Assembly: GCF_945952055.1 (NCBI RefSeq)
Contig: NZ_CAMFHB010000009.1
Span: 1-64,000 of the forward strand
Origin: an uncultured Alsobacter sp.
Lineage (GTDB): Bacteria > Pseudomonadota > Alphaproteobacteria > Rhizobiales > Beijerinckiaceae
Length of the DNA stretch: 64,000 nucleotides
Reading direction: 5' to 3'
Part shown: piece after piece, positions 8,007 to 16,462 of the stretch
Numbering within the stretch: position 1 is the stretch's first letter
How the letters are laid out: every line of letters begins with the position of its first letter
Notes under the pieces: generated by a model
What the model saw: only the letters and a program-made list of their open reading frames with translations
What the model was told of the DNA's origin: nothing
The model's database searches: none
Program-made: the position numbers and the translations under genes

Positions 8007-8882
8007 CTAGAGGCTCTCCCGGCTGGTGACGAGGCGCGGGTCGAGGGCGCGGCGCAGGCCGTCGCCGAGCAGGTTGAAGGCGAGCACGGTGGCGAAGATC
8101 GCGGCCACGGGCATCACCACGCCCCACGGCGCCTGGTTCATGGTGGTGCGGGCATCGGCGATCATCACGCCCCAGGCCGCGACGTCGGGCTCCACCGAGA
8201 GGCCGACGAAGGACATGATCGCCTCGACGATCACCGCGATGCCCATCTCCAGGCTGAACAGCGTGATGACGAGGGGCAGCACGGCGGGCAGCACCTCCTT
8301 CACGATGGTCTGCACGTGGGTGAAGCCGGCGAGCCGCGCGGCCGCCACGTAGTCGCGCCTTCGCACCACGATGACCTCGGAGCGGATGACCCGGCAAAAG
8401 CGCGTCCAGCCGATCAGCACGATGGCGAGGATCACCTTGTTGACGCCGGCGCCCATGCCGACCAGCAGGATCAGCGCCAGGATCACCGGCGGGAAAGCCA
8501 TCCAGATGTCGACCAGCCGGCCGATGATCCAGTCGACCCAGCCGCCGAAATAGCCGGAGATCAGGGCGAGCACGGTGCCGAGCAGCATGGCGCCCGTGGC
8601 GGCGACGAAGGCCACGTAGAGGGCGACGCGGGCGCCGTAGATGAGGCGGCTCAGGATGCAGCGCCCGAGCGTGTCGGTGCCGAGCGGGAAGGCGGGGTCG
8701 CCGCCCGCGCTCCACATCGGCGGCAGCAGCGTGTTGAGGAGGTCCTGCTCCTGCGGGTCGTGGGGCGCGATCCAGGGCGCGCCGAGCGCGACGACGATGA
8801 CGGCGAGCGCCAGCAGCAGGCCCGCCATGACGCGCGGGTTGCGCGCGCAGCGCAGGAGGGCGGCACGGGTGCGCGGGCTCAT
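8007..8882 (-). CDS. Peptide-type ABC importer permease (DppC-like)
   Basis: A 291-residue inner-membrane permease. A short cytoplasmic N-terminus precedes a first membrane helix and a DppC-type extracytoplasmic loop (GTDTLGRCILSRLIYGAR). The EAA loop (AARLAGFTHVQTIVKEVLP), which contacts the ATPase, follows. The ATG at 8882 overlaps the stop of the upstream permease as ATGA; a longer reading frame upstream adds only arginine-rich sequence and was not used. Confidence 0.92.
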   Translation of the reverse strand: MSPRTRAALLRCARNPRVMAGLLLALAVIVVALGAPWIAPHDPQEQDLLNTLLPPMWSAGGDPAFPLGTDTLGRCILSRLIYGARVALYVAFVAATGAMLLGTVLALISGYFGGWVDWIIGRLVDIWMAFPPVILALILLVGMGAGVNKVILAIVLIGWTRFCRVIRSEVIVVRRRDYVAAARLAGFTHVQTIVKEVLPAVLPLVITLFSLEMGIAVIVEAIMSFVGLSVEPDVAAWGVMIADARTTMNQAPWGVVMPVAAIFATVLAFNLLGDGLRRALDPRLVTSRESL

Positions 8883-9898
8883 GCCGTCCTCAGCTTGGGG
8901 TTGGCCATCAGGTAGACGACGTCCACCACGGCGTTGATGGCGAGCACGAGGACGCAATAGACGAGGCCGACGACCTGAATGACCGGGAGGTCGTGGTTGC
9001 GCACCGCGTCGACCATCAGGTTGCCCATGCCGGGAAAGGCGAAGATCATCTCCACGAGCACCGTGCCGCCGAACATGAAGCCGCCCTGCACGCCGATGAG
9101 GCTGATGGTGGGCAGGGCCGCGTTCTTCAGCGCGTGGCGCACGAGGATGGTGTGCTCCGGGATGCCGCGCAGGCGGGCCTGGGTGATGTAGTCCTCCTGG
9201 ATCACCTCCATCAGCGACGAGCGCAGCACCCGCATGACGAGCGGCGCGAGGCCGATGGCGAGCGCGGTCGCGGGCAGCACCATGTGGCGCAGCGCGCTGC
9301 CGAGCACGTCGAGGCGCAGGGTGATCGCGCTGTCCAGCAGCAGGAAGCCGGTGACCGGCGGCGGCAGCGACAGGCCCGGGCTGAGGCGCCCGATGAAGGG
9401 CAGGATGGGCAGGGCGACGCCGAAGACGAGGATGAGCAGGATGGCCCAGAGGAACTCCGGGATGGCCATCAACCCGGAGGTGCCCAGGTCGAGCACCTGC
9501 TCGCCGGCACGGCCGCGCCAGGCGAACATGGCGAGCCCGCCGGCGACGCCCAGCGCCACGCCGAGCACGAGGCCCAGGAACACGAGTTCGATGGTGGCCG
9601 GCAGCGCCTTCGACACGAGGTCCAGCACGGGCCGCCGGAAATAGATCGAGCCGCCGAAGTCGCCGGTCAGAAGCTTGCCGAGCCAGATGAGGTACTGCTC
9701 GGGGATCGACCGGTCGAGGCCGAAGGCCTGGCGCAGCTTGGCGAGATCTTCCGCCGTCGCGCCCGGCGGCAGCGACATGGCGACGGGATCGGCCGGCAAC
9801 AGGCGCAGGATCACGAAGACCAGCGCCGACACGCAGAGCAGGATCGGGATGGCGAGGAGCACCCGCCGGAACAGGAGTTGGAGAGCGATGCGGCTCAT
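8879..9898 (-). CDS. Peptide-type ABC importer permease (DppB-like)
   Basis: A 339-residue inner-membrane permease with the DppB N-terminal helix, then a periplasmic segment containing LPADPVAMSLPPGAT and the EAA loop (ARLRGIPEHTILVRHALKN). It is paired with the DppC-like protein by a four-base overlap. The gap to the solute-binding protein upstream (9899-10131) holds repeats rather than a gene. Confidence 0.93.
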   Translation of the reverse strand: MSRIALQLLFRRVLLAIPILLCVSALVFVILRLLPADPVAMSLPPGATAEDLAKLRQAFGLDRSIPEQYLIWLGKLLTGDFGGSIYFRRPVLDLVSKALPATIELVFLGLVLGVALGVAGGLAMFAWRGRAGEQVLDLGTSGLMAIPEFLWAILLILVFGVALPILPFIGRLSPGLSLPPPVTGFLLLDSAITLRLDVLGSALRHMVLPATALAIGLAPLVMRVLRSSLMEVIQEDYITQARLRGIPEHTILVRHALKNAALPTISLIGVQGGFMFGGTVLVEMIFAFPGMGNLMVDAVRNHDLPVIQVVGLVYCVLVLAINAVVDVVYLMANPKLRTA

Positions 9899-10000
9899 CG
9901 TGGTGGGACGCTATGGCGACGCACTTCGTTGGCTCCCATCGCCCTCATCCTGAGAGTCGGCGATCGTTTCGTCGTCCAGCCAGCACCACCCTCTCCGCGG

Positions 10001-10090
10001 CATGGCCGGGCTTGGCCCGGTCATCCACGACGTGAGACTGGCTCCGGCAGAGTCGTGGATCCCCGGGCCAGGCCCGGGGATGACGGCTGA
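10001..10090. repeat. REP-like palindromic repeat, family 2 copy 2
   Basis: A long imperfect inverted repeat: GGGCTTGGCCCGG...CATCCACGAC pairs with GTCGTGGAT...CCGGGCCAGGCCC, followed by GATGACGGCTGAG. It lies between the binding-protein gene and the DppB-like permease. A 12-base relic of family 1 (CCTCATCCTGAG, 9943-9954) lies beside it. The position allows it to act as a transcript-stabilising or attenuating hairpin inside the transporter operon. Confidence 0.7.
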
Positions 10091-10131
10091 GAGGTGGGCT
10101 CGAGCGGGTGGACCGCCCGGCCATGCTTGCG

Positions 10132-11685
10132 TCAGGCCTTGGTCCAGCCCTGGGGCAGGGTGAGGCCGTTGTCGTACTTCGTGACCTTCAGCGTGTTGAC
10201 GTGCACGGTCGTCTTCACGGTCTGGTACAGCGGGATCGTGTAGCCCTTCTCGGCCGCGTAGCGGTGCGCCGCCTTGTAGCCGTCGAGCCGCTTCTTCTCG
10301 TCCATCTCGACGAGCAGGGGCTGGAACTTCGGCGCGAGGTCGTCGGTCTTGAAGGCCGAGAAGATCGACTTCGGGTCGAGCAGGTAGCCGCCGTAGAGCT
10401 CGGGATCGCCGGCCGCGTTGCCCCACGAGAAGTAGGTCGCCTCCGGCAGCGTTCCGGCGCGCAGGCGCTCCTGGTAGGTCGAGAGCTCGATGGTCTCGAG
10501 CTCGGCGTTGATGCCGACCTTCTTCCACATGGCGACGATGGCGCGCGCCGCGTCGAAGTCGTTGGGGAAGGCGCCGTTGGGCGAGGCGAACTTGATCGAG
10601 ATCGGGTTCTGCGGGCCGTGGCCCACCTCCTTCAGGAGAGCGACCGCCTTCTCCTCGGAGAACGGGAAGTTGAAGTCCTCCGGATAGCCCGAGGTGCCGT
10701 GCGCGGCCGGCACCGAGATCGGCTTCGCGGCGCCGCCGAACAGCGCCTTGGAGATCGCCTCCTTGTTGATCGCGTGGTGGGCTGCGAGCCGCACGCGGTC
10801 GTCGGCGAAGCCGCCGTTCTTGGTGATCTGCAGGAGCGTGATGTCCGAGATCGCGTCGATCGACGTGGTGAGGCCCTGCACCGTGCCGAGACGGATGGCC
10901 TCGCGCACCGGAACGTCGATGGCGCAGTCGACGCGACGCGACTCGATGGCGGCCACGCGGGCCGTGGGATCACGCACGAACTCGATGGTCACGCGGCCGA
11001 TCTTCGGCGCGCCGTCGAAATACTTCGGGTTCGCCTCGAGCACGGCGCGGGCGCCCTGCTGGTACTCGACGAGCTTGAACGGACCGGAGCCGATCGGCTT
11101 CTTCTGGAACTCGTCGAGGCCGACCTTCTCCAGATAGGCCTTCGGCACCACGTAGCTCGTCAGGAAATACATCCAGGCGACGGCCGACGGCATCGGGTCG
11201 GTGAAGTGGATGATCGCGCGGGTCGGCGAGGCGACCTCGATGTCCTTGATCTTGCGCCAGATGAAGCTCGTGTCGAGCTTGCGGCCACCCTCCGGCACCG
11301 GCGCGCGCGGCCGGTCGAAGAAGGAGTAGCGGAAATCGGCGGCGGTGAGCGGCGAGCCGTCGTGGAAGGTCACGTCCGAGCGGAAGTCGAAGGCGAGCGC
11401 CAGGCCCTTGTCGTCGACATAGCCCCACTTGGTGACGAGCGCCGGCTTCACCGTGATGTCGGGGTTCTGCGTCAGCGGCTGGTCGAAGATGCACTTGTAG
11501 AGCGACTGCACGGCCGCGAGCGAGCGGGCGTTCGGATCCCAGGTCGGCACGTCCGACGGGAAGGCGATGGTGAGCTGGCCCTGCGCGGCGGCCTGCGCGA
11601 GCACCTGCGTCGGCACGCCGAGGGCCGCCAGCGCCGACGCGCCCGCACCCAGTTTCAGAAGACTGCGCCTGTCGATGTCGGTCAT
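10132..11685 (-). CDS. ABC importer substrate-binding protein, SBP_bac_5 family
   Basis: A 517-residue periplasmic binding protein of the DppA/OppA/NikA family. It carries a twin-arginine type signal (DRRSLLKLGAGASALAALG, cut near ALA/QA around residue 32). Family features include FHDGSPLTAADFRYS and the tail YTIPLYQTVKTTVH. The ATG at 11685 follows a strong AGGGAGAGGG ribosome-binding site; an upstream in-frame ATG would bury the signal and was rejected. The ligand may be a peptide, opine or another small amide. It belongs to the same run as the catabolic genes upstream. Confidence 0.92.
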   Translation of the reverse strand: MTDIDRRSLLKLGAGASALAALGVPTQVLAQAAAQGQLTIAFPSDVPTWDPNARSLAAVQSLYKCIFDQPLTQNPDITVKPALVTKWGYVDDKGLALAFDFRSDVTFHDGSPLTAADFRYSFFDRPRAPVPEGGRKLDTSFIWRKIKDIEVASPTRAIIHFTDPMPSAVAWMYFLTSYVVPKAYLEKVGLDEFQKKPIGSGPFKLVEYQQGARAVLEANPKYFDGAPKIGRVTIEFVRDPTARVAAIESRRVDCAIDVPVREAIRLGTVQGLTTSIDAISDITLLQITKNGGFADDRVRLAAHHAINKEAISKALFGGAAKPISVPAAHGTSGYPEDFNFPFSEEKAVALLKEVGHGPQNPISIKFASPNGAFPNDFDAARAIVAMWKKVGINAELETIELSTYQERLRAGTLPEATYFSWGNAAGDPELYGGYLLDPKSIFSAFKTDDLAPKFQPLLVEMDEKKRLDGYKAAHRYAAEKGYTIPLYQTVKTTVHVNTLKVTKYDNGLTLPQGWTKA

Positions 11686-11719
11686 GGGTCCCTCTCCCTT
11701 GTCGTTGTCAGCGATTGCG

Positions 11720-13231
11720 TCAGGCAAGGCCGAGACGGCCCGCCGTCTCGGTCAGTTTTCCGCCGCTCTCGTCGGCCAGCGCCGCGGCCCGCAGCTCGGC
11801 CAACAGGCGCGCGGGCTGCTGCTGCTGGGCGATGCGGCCCAGCATGCCGGTGATGCGCTCGAAGCTGCGGCGGCCGCGCTCGTGCGTGTCGCCATAGCCC
11901 TTCACGAGGTTGCGGCACTCGGCGAATTCCAGCGCCAGCCCGTAGTCGGAGATCGCCAGGTCGAGAACCTTGGCGATCCAGGCATCCAGATGCTGCTGCT
12001 CGGTCGCGTAGCGCAGCGATTGGCGACGGCGCGGCTTCAGGCTGGCGACCGCGTAGAGCTGCAGGAAGCCGGTGATGCTCGTCGTCTCGACGATGCGGCC
12101 CTCCTGCGTCATGCGCTCGACGAAGCGGCGCAGCCAGCCGTCGGCGAGCATCCGCTTGCCGAGCCAGGCCGGCACGGTCTCGGCGATCTCCTGCAGGCGG
12201 GGATGGAGGAACTCGGCGATGGTGAGGATCTGGCCGTCCTTGAGCTGGACTTCCTTGGCCACGCGCTGGAAGCGCGAGTGCCGGATCTTCAGCTCGGCGA
12301 CGCGGATCGTGTCCTCGTAGGCCATGCCGAGCGCGAGGTGGCGCGCCACCTCGGTCAGCAGCGCGAAGGAGCCGTCGCCGCGGCCGACGTCGAAGTCCGC
12401 GACGGGCTTCAGGCGGTCGATGTAGAGATGCGCGTAGGCCTCGTCCTGGTAGTCGACGAGCCGCTCGATGCCGGCGCGGATGATGTCCATCGCTGCGGCC
12501 GGGAAGATGCGCTGCGCCTCGTCGACGAGCGCCGGGGGGCGCGGCTTCGGCGGGGCCTTTTCGCGCTCGGGCGGCAGCGGCGCGGGCTCCTTGCCCTGGG
12601 CGACGTCGTGGCCGAGACCGAAGGCCTTCTTGGAGGCGGAGACGCCGACCCCGCCGCGCTCGATCGTGGCCTCGAAGGCCTCGCGCGAGAAGGGCAGGGA
12701 TCCCGAGCCCGCCAGCGCGCCGAACATCACGGCGCTGATGACGCTGCCGGCGCGGTCGGCGAGCGTCGCCATGTCGAAGGCGACCCAGCGCCTGGCGGCC
12801 GTGCGGCAGGCATCGCGCAGGGCTGTCTCGTCGACGCGACCGTCGGCCAGCGCGATCTTCTCGGTCATCGCGAAGACACGGTGGGTCGAGGCGATCAGCG
12901 TCGTCCGGTCGGGCGTGACGATGCCGCGCTGCACGGCGCGGCCAGCCTCCATCAATTCGGACGCGACGACGATGTCGACGTCGCCCGGCACCGGCATCAT
13001 GGCCAGCACCGGCGGCCGGCCGGCCGCCTCGGCGACGGCCCGCGGGAACAGCTCGATGTAATAGATCGTGGCGCCCGTGCGCTGGGCGACGCCGGGCACC
13101 GAGGTCGTCTGACCGATATAGCCGTTGTGCTCGCCCATATCGACGATCCAGTCGGCGAGGACGCCGCCGCCTTCGCCACCCATGGCGAGGACGGCGATGC
13201 GGATCGAGCGCGGCGTATCGGTCGTGGTCAT
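11720..13231 (-). CDS. iorB: Indolepyruvate oxidoreductase subunit beta (IorB-like)
   Basis: A 503-residue subunit of a thiamine-dependent 2-oxoacid oxidoreductase. The N-terminal 190 residues are the pyruvate-oxidoreductase gamma-type domain (AVLAMGGEGGGVLADWI, then SVPGVAQRTGATIYYIELF). The remaining 300 residues are an extension typical of long proteobacterial IorB proteins. It works with IorA on aryl-pyruvates or related 2-oxoacids, giving acyl-CoA or acid. The gene lies 10 bases downstream of iorA. Confidence 0.88.
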   Translation of the reverse strand: MTTTDTPRSIRIAVLAMGGEGGGVLADWIVDMGEHNGYIGQTTSVPGVAQRTGATIYYIELFPRAVAEAAGRPPVLAMMPVPGDVDIVVASELMEAGRAVQRGIVTPDRTTLIASTHRVFAMTEKIALADGRVDETALRDACRTAARRWVAFDMATLADRAGSVISAVMFGALAGSGSLPFSREAFEATIERGGVGVSASKKAFGLGHDVAQGKEPAPLPPEREKAPPKPRPPALVDEAQRIFPAAAMDIIRAGIERLVDYQDEAYAHLYIDRLKPVADFDVGRGDGSFALLTEVARHLALGMAYEDTIRVAELKIRHSRFQRVAKEVQLKDGQILTIAEFLHPRLQEIAETVPAWLGKRMLADGWLRRFVERMTQEGRIVETTSITGFLQLYAVASLKPRRRQSLRYATEQQHLDAWIAKVLDLAISDYGLALEFAECRNLVKGYGDTHERGRRSFERITGMLGRIAQQQQPARLLAELRAAALADESGGKLTETAGRLGLA

Positions 13232-13241
13232 GGTCGTTCCG

Positions 13242-15386
13242 TCAGGCGGTGGCGAGGCTGCGCCGCGCGAGGCGGCGCTGGAAGAAGCCGATCACCGCGT
13301 CGCGCAGCTTCTTGCGGCGCAGGTCCGCCGGGGTCGGGTTGTTGATGATCGAGGCCCGGTAGAAGGACGGGCAGAGCACGGCTGCGTGGCTCACCTCGCC
13401 GCACAGGCCGCAGCCGACGCAAGAGTTGATCACCTGCGTGATCGGGTCCTTGCGCAGCGGGTCCGGGTTCGGCGCGATGGTCAGCGACGGGCAGCCCGAG
13501 AGCCGGATGCAGGAATGGTCGCCGGTGCAGGTGTCGGGGTCGACGCCGAAACGCTCGCGCACCACGCGCTTGCCGTCCTTGATCGCCTGGTTCATCTGCG
13601 GCCGCACGCGGCGCTGCTTGTTCAGCATGCACTCCGACTGCGCCACGATGACCTTGGGACCCTTCTCCGGTGTCGTCAGCGCCTCACGCAGCGTCGAGAC
13701 CATGGCCTTGAGGTCGTAGGTGCGCTCGATGGTGCGCGCCCAGGTGACGCCGATGCCGCGCACCGCCTTCTCGATGGCGTTCTGCGTGTTGCGCATCAGG
13801 CTCGGATGGTGGGACGACAGGATGTCCTGTCCGCCGGTGGCCGCGGAGTAGCCGTTGTCGACCACGATGATGACGTTGTCGGCCTTGTTGAACACGGCAT
13901 TGCCGACGGACGAGACGAGGCCGTTGTGCCAGAAGCCGCCGTCGCCCATCACAGAGATGACGCGCTTGTCCGACACCGTGTTGAAGGCCGCCGCACCCGC
14001 GCCGCCGAGGCCGTAGCCCATGGTCGTCGCGCCGATGTTGAAGGGCGGCAGGATCGAGAACAGGTGGCAGCCGATGTCGCAGCTCACGTGGTGCGGCCCG
14101 AGCTCGCGCTCGACGAGCTTCATGGCCGTGAAGATCGGCCGTTCCGGGCAGCCGGTGCAGAAGGACGGCGGACGGCCATGGACCTTGCCGTCGAGCGCCG
14201 CGACGGCCGCCTTGCGGCGGTTGTCGCCCTCGGGCGTCGCCCCGGTGCTCATGGCCTGCGGCTCGTAGAGCGCGATGAACTTGCCGAAGGCGTCCTTCAT
14301 CACCTGGCCGGTGTACTCGCCGGCCATCGGGAAGATGTCCTTGCCGTGCACCTTGGTCTGGATGTCGGCCCGCCGCAGGATGGTGTTCACCGCCTGCTCG
14401 ATGAATTCGGGCTGGCCCTCCTCGACGATGAGGATCGCCTTCTTGCCGCGGGCGAAGCGGGTGAACTCCTCGTCGACCAGCGGGTAGGTGACGTTGAGGA
14501 CGTAGAGCGGGATGCGCGAGTTGCCGAAGGCATCGGCGAGGCCGACGAGTTCCAGCGCCCGGAGCGCGGTATTGTACATGCCGCCCTGCAGCGCGATACC
14601 GATCTCGGAGAGGTCCCCCTCGGTCATCTCGTTGAGCTTGTTGTCGACGATGAACTTCACCGCCGCGGGCCAGCGCTTCTCGACCTTCTCCTTCTCGTGG
14701 AGATAGCTCGCCGGCGGCAGCACGATGCGGTTCACGTCGCGCCTGGGGTTCTCCATGGCGTCGCGCAGCGTGAAGGACGGCCGCACATTGTCCTTGGTCG
14801 CGAAGCGTCCGTAGACGTGGCAGGCGCGGATGCGGACCTGCAGCATCACCGGCGTGTTGGAGGCTTCGGAAAGCTGGAAGCCCTTCTCCACCATGTTCAC
14901 GATGGTCGGCAGGTTCGGCTTGGGATCGAGCTGCCAGATCTGCGACTTCATCGCGAAGGCGTGGTTGCGCTCCTGCATGATCGAGGAGCCCTCGCCGTAG
15001 TCCTCGCCGACGATGATCAGCGCACCGCCGGTGACGCCGCCGGAGGTGAGGTTGGCGAGCGCGTCGGACGCGACGTTGGTGCCGACCGGCGACTTGAAGG
15101 TCACCGCCCCGCGCAGCGGGTAGTTGACCGAGGCCGCGAGCATGGCCGCCGCGGTCGCCTCGCTGGCGGAAGACTCGAAGTGGACGCCGAGGTCCTCGAG
15201 GATGTCGTTGGCGTCCGCCAGCACGTCCATGAGGTGCGAGATCGGCGCGCCCTGGTAGCCGCCGACATAGGACACGCCGGACTGCAGGAGGGCCTTGGTG
15301 ATGGCGAGGATGCCCTCGCCGGCGAATTCGTCGCCGTCGCCGAGCCTGAGGCTCTTCACCTCTTCCTTGAAGGACCGTTCAGCCAT
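13242..15386 (-). CDS. iorA: Indolepyruvate oxidoreductase subunit alpha (IorA-like), thiamine diphosphate and Fe-S
   Basis: A 714-residue subunit. The N-terminal half is the pyrimidine-binding domain (GYQGAPISHLMDVLAD, and SSASEATAAAMLAASVNYPLRG). The middle has FCTGCPERP and a thiamine diphosphate motif (VMGDGGFWHNG, then NGYSAATGGQD). The C-terminus holds two Fe-S cysteine groups (CTGDHSCIRLSGCPS and SCVGCGLCGEV). It oxidatively decarboxylates arylpyruvate-type 2-oxoacids together with IorB. Tight pairing with iorB and location in a catabolic operon suggest it handles a 2-oxoacid made by the flavin-linked oxidase downstream of the aldolase; the real substrate is unknown. Confidence 0.9.
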   Translation of the reverse strand: MAERSFKEEVKSLRLGDGDEFAGEGILAITKALLQSGVSYVGGYQGAPISHLMDVLADANDILEDLGVHFESSASEATAAAMLAASVNYPLRGAVTFKSPVGTNVASDALANLTSGGVTGGALIIVGEDYGEGSSIMQERNHAFAMKSQIWQLDPKPNLPTIVNMVEKGFQLSEASNTPVMLQVRIRACHVYGRFATKDNVRPSFTLRDAMENPRRDVNRIVLPPASYLHEKEKVEKRWPAAVKFIVDNKLNEMTEGDLSEIGIALQGGMYNTALRALELVGLADAFGNSRIPLYVLNVTYPLVDEEFTRFARGKKAILIVEEGQPEFIEQAVNTILRRADIQTKVHGKDIFPMAGEYTGQVMKDAFGKFIALYEPQAMSTGATPEGDNRRKAAVAALDGKVHGRPPSFCTGCPERPIFTAMKLVERELGPHHVSCDIGCHLFSILPPFNIGATTMGYGLGGAGAAAFNTVSDKRVISVMGDGGFWHNGLVSSVGNAVFNKADNVIIVVDNGYSAATGGQDILSSHHPSLMRNTQNAIEKAVRGIGVTWARTIERTYDLKAMVSTLREALTTPEKGPKVIVAQSECMLNKQRRVRPQMNQAIKDGKRVVRERFGVDPDTCTGDHSCIRLSGCPSLTIAPNPDPLRKDPITQVINSCVGCGLCGEVSHAAVLCPSFYRASIINNPTPADLRRKKLRDAVIGFFQRRLARRSLATA

Positions 15387-15441
15387 GGTGGGGGCTCCAA
15401 GTCAGTCTGTCGTCGAACCACGGGGTCTTCGGGGTTGGGCG

Positions 15442-15606
15442 CCCACCCTCCCCTGCAGGGGAGGGTGGCAGCCGCGAAGCGGCTGTCGGGTGGGGGCGGT
15501 GGTCGGGAATTTTCGCGATGCCGGGGCCGTCCCCGACAACGCGCCTCATCCTGAACCGGGGTCCCCACCCCCGGCCTTCGGCCGGCTCCCTCCCCTGCAG
15601 GGGGGG
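15442..15606. repeat. REP-like inverted pair, family 3, inside an operon
   Basis: The first unit is CCCACCCTCCCCTGCAGGGGAGGGTGG plus GCCGCGAAGCGGCTGTCGGGTGGGG. The second is a diverged inverted copy (CCCCACCCCCGGCCTTCGGCCGG, then CTCCCTCCCCTGCAGGGG). The unit centres are palindromic around CTGCAG. It occupies most of the 247-base gap between the cyclase and iorA, the only sizeable gap in this gene run apart from the one before the DppB-like permease. Confidence 0.7.
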
Positions 15607-15633
15607 ATCGCGCTCCGGCCGTCAGCCTCGTTC

Positions 15634-16416
15634 TCAATCCTCGTCGTGCACGAGCGCGATGACGCGCAGCGGGCTGCCCGAGCCGTGCTCGATCTTCAGC
15701 GGCGCCGTCACGATCACCGCGCCGGTCGGCGGCAGCTTGTCGAGGTTGCACAGGCTCGCGAGGCCGAACTTGTTCGAGCCGTGCATGAGCGCGTGCGCCG
15801 GGAAGGCGGGTTCGAACGAGAAGGCCTGGCCGGCGTCGGTGCCGACGGCCTCCACGCCCCAGCCGTTGACGTCGCGCTCGACGAGCAGGCGCACCGCGTC
15901 GGCGTTCGGGCCGGGCACGTGCGGGCCGTCTTCCTTCATGTTGAGGAACTTCGCCGGGTCCTCGCGCTTCGACCAGTCGGTCCGCATCAGCACCCACGAG
16001 CCCTTCGGGATCGTGCCGTGCTTCTTCTCCCAGGCGAGGATGTGCTTGGGGGTGAGCAGGAACTTCTCGTCCTTCTTCGCCTCCTTCGAGCAGTCGATGA
16101 CGACCGCCGGGGCGATGAAGCGCTGCACGGGCACCGTGTCCGTGGCGCCGTCGCGGTAGTCCTTGCCGGTGACCCAGTGGATCGGGGCGTCGAAGTGGGT
16201 GCCGGTGTGCTCGCCCATGGCGAGGTTGTTCCAGTACCAGGCCGGGCCCTTGTCGTCGTAGCGCGAGATCTCTTCGATCGAGAACGGCGCGGAGGGCGCG
16301 AAGGGCGGGGGCAGCTGGATCACCGGCGTCGACGGACGCAGGGTCTGCGTCAGGTCGATGACCTTGATCTTTTCCTTCGCGATGGCCTTGGCCAGTTTCG
16401 TCAGCAAGTCGCTCAT
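15634..16416 (-). CDS. Cyclase family hydrolase (kynurenine-formamidase-like)
   Basis: A 260-residue metal-dependent hydrolase of the cyclase/KynB superfamily. The signature HTGTHFDAPIHWVTG supplies the metal-binding His and Asp residues, and IDLTQTLRPSTPVIQLP is the usual entry strand. Members hydrolyse amides, lactones or formamides, for example N-formylkynurenine and isatin. In this operon it could open an amide or lactone ring made by the RutA-like monooxygenase. The C-terminal SPLRVIALVHDED has no extra domain. Confidence 0.87.
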   Translation of the reverse strand: MSDLLTKLAKAIAKEKIKVIDLTQTLRPSTPVIQLPPPFAPSAPFSIEEISRYDDKGPAWYWNNLAMGEHTGTHFDAPIHWVTGKDYRDGATDTVPVQRFIAPAVVIDCSKEAKKDEKFLLTPKHILAWEKKHGTIPKGSWVLMRTDWSKREDPAKFLNMKEDGPHVPGPNADAVRLLVERDVNGWGVEAVGTDAGQAFSFEPAFPAHALMHGSNKFGLASLCNLDKLPPTGAVIVTAPLKIEHGSGSPLRVIALVHDED

Positions 16417-16462
16417 GTCCTACCCCTCTCGCCTGCGCTGTTTTGCATGAACCGTGCCGTGG

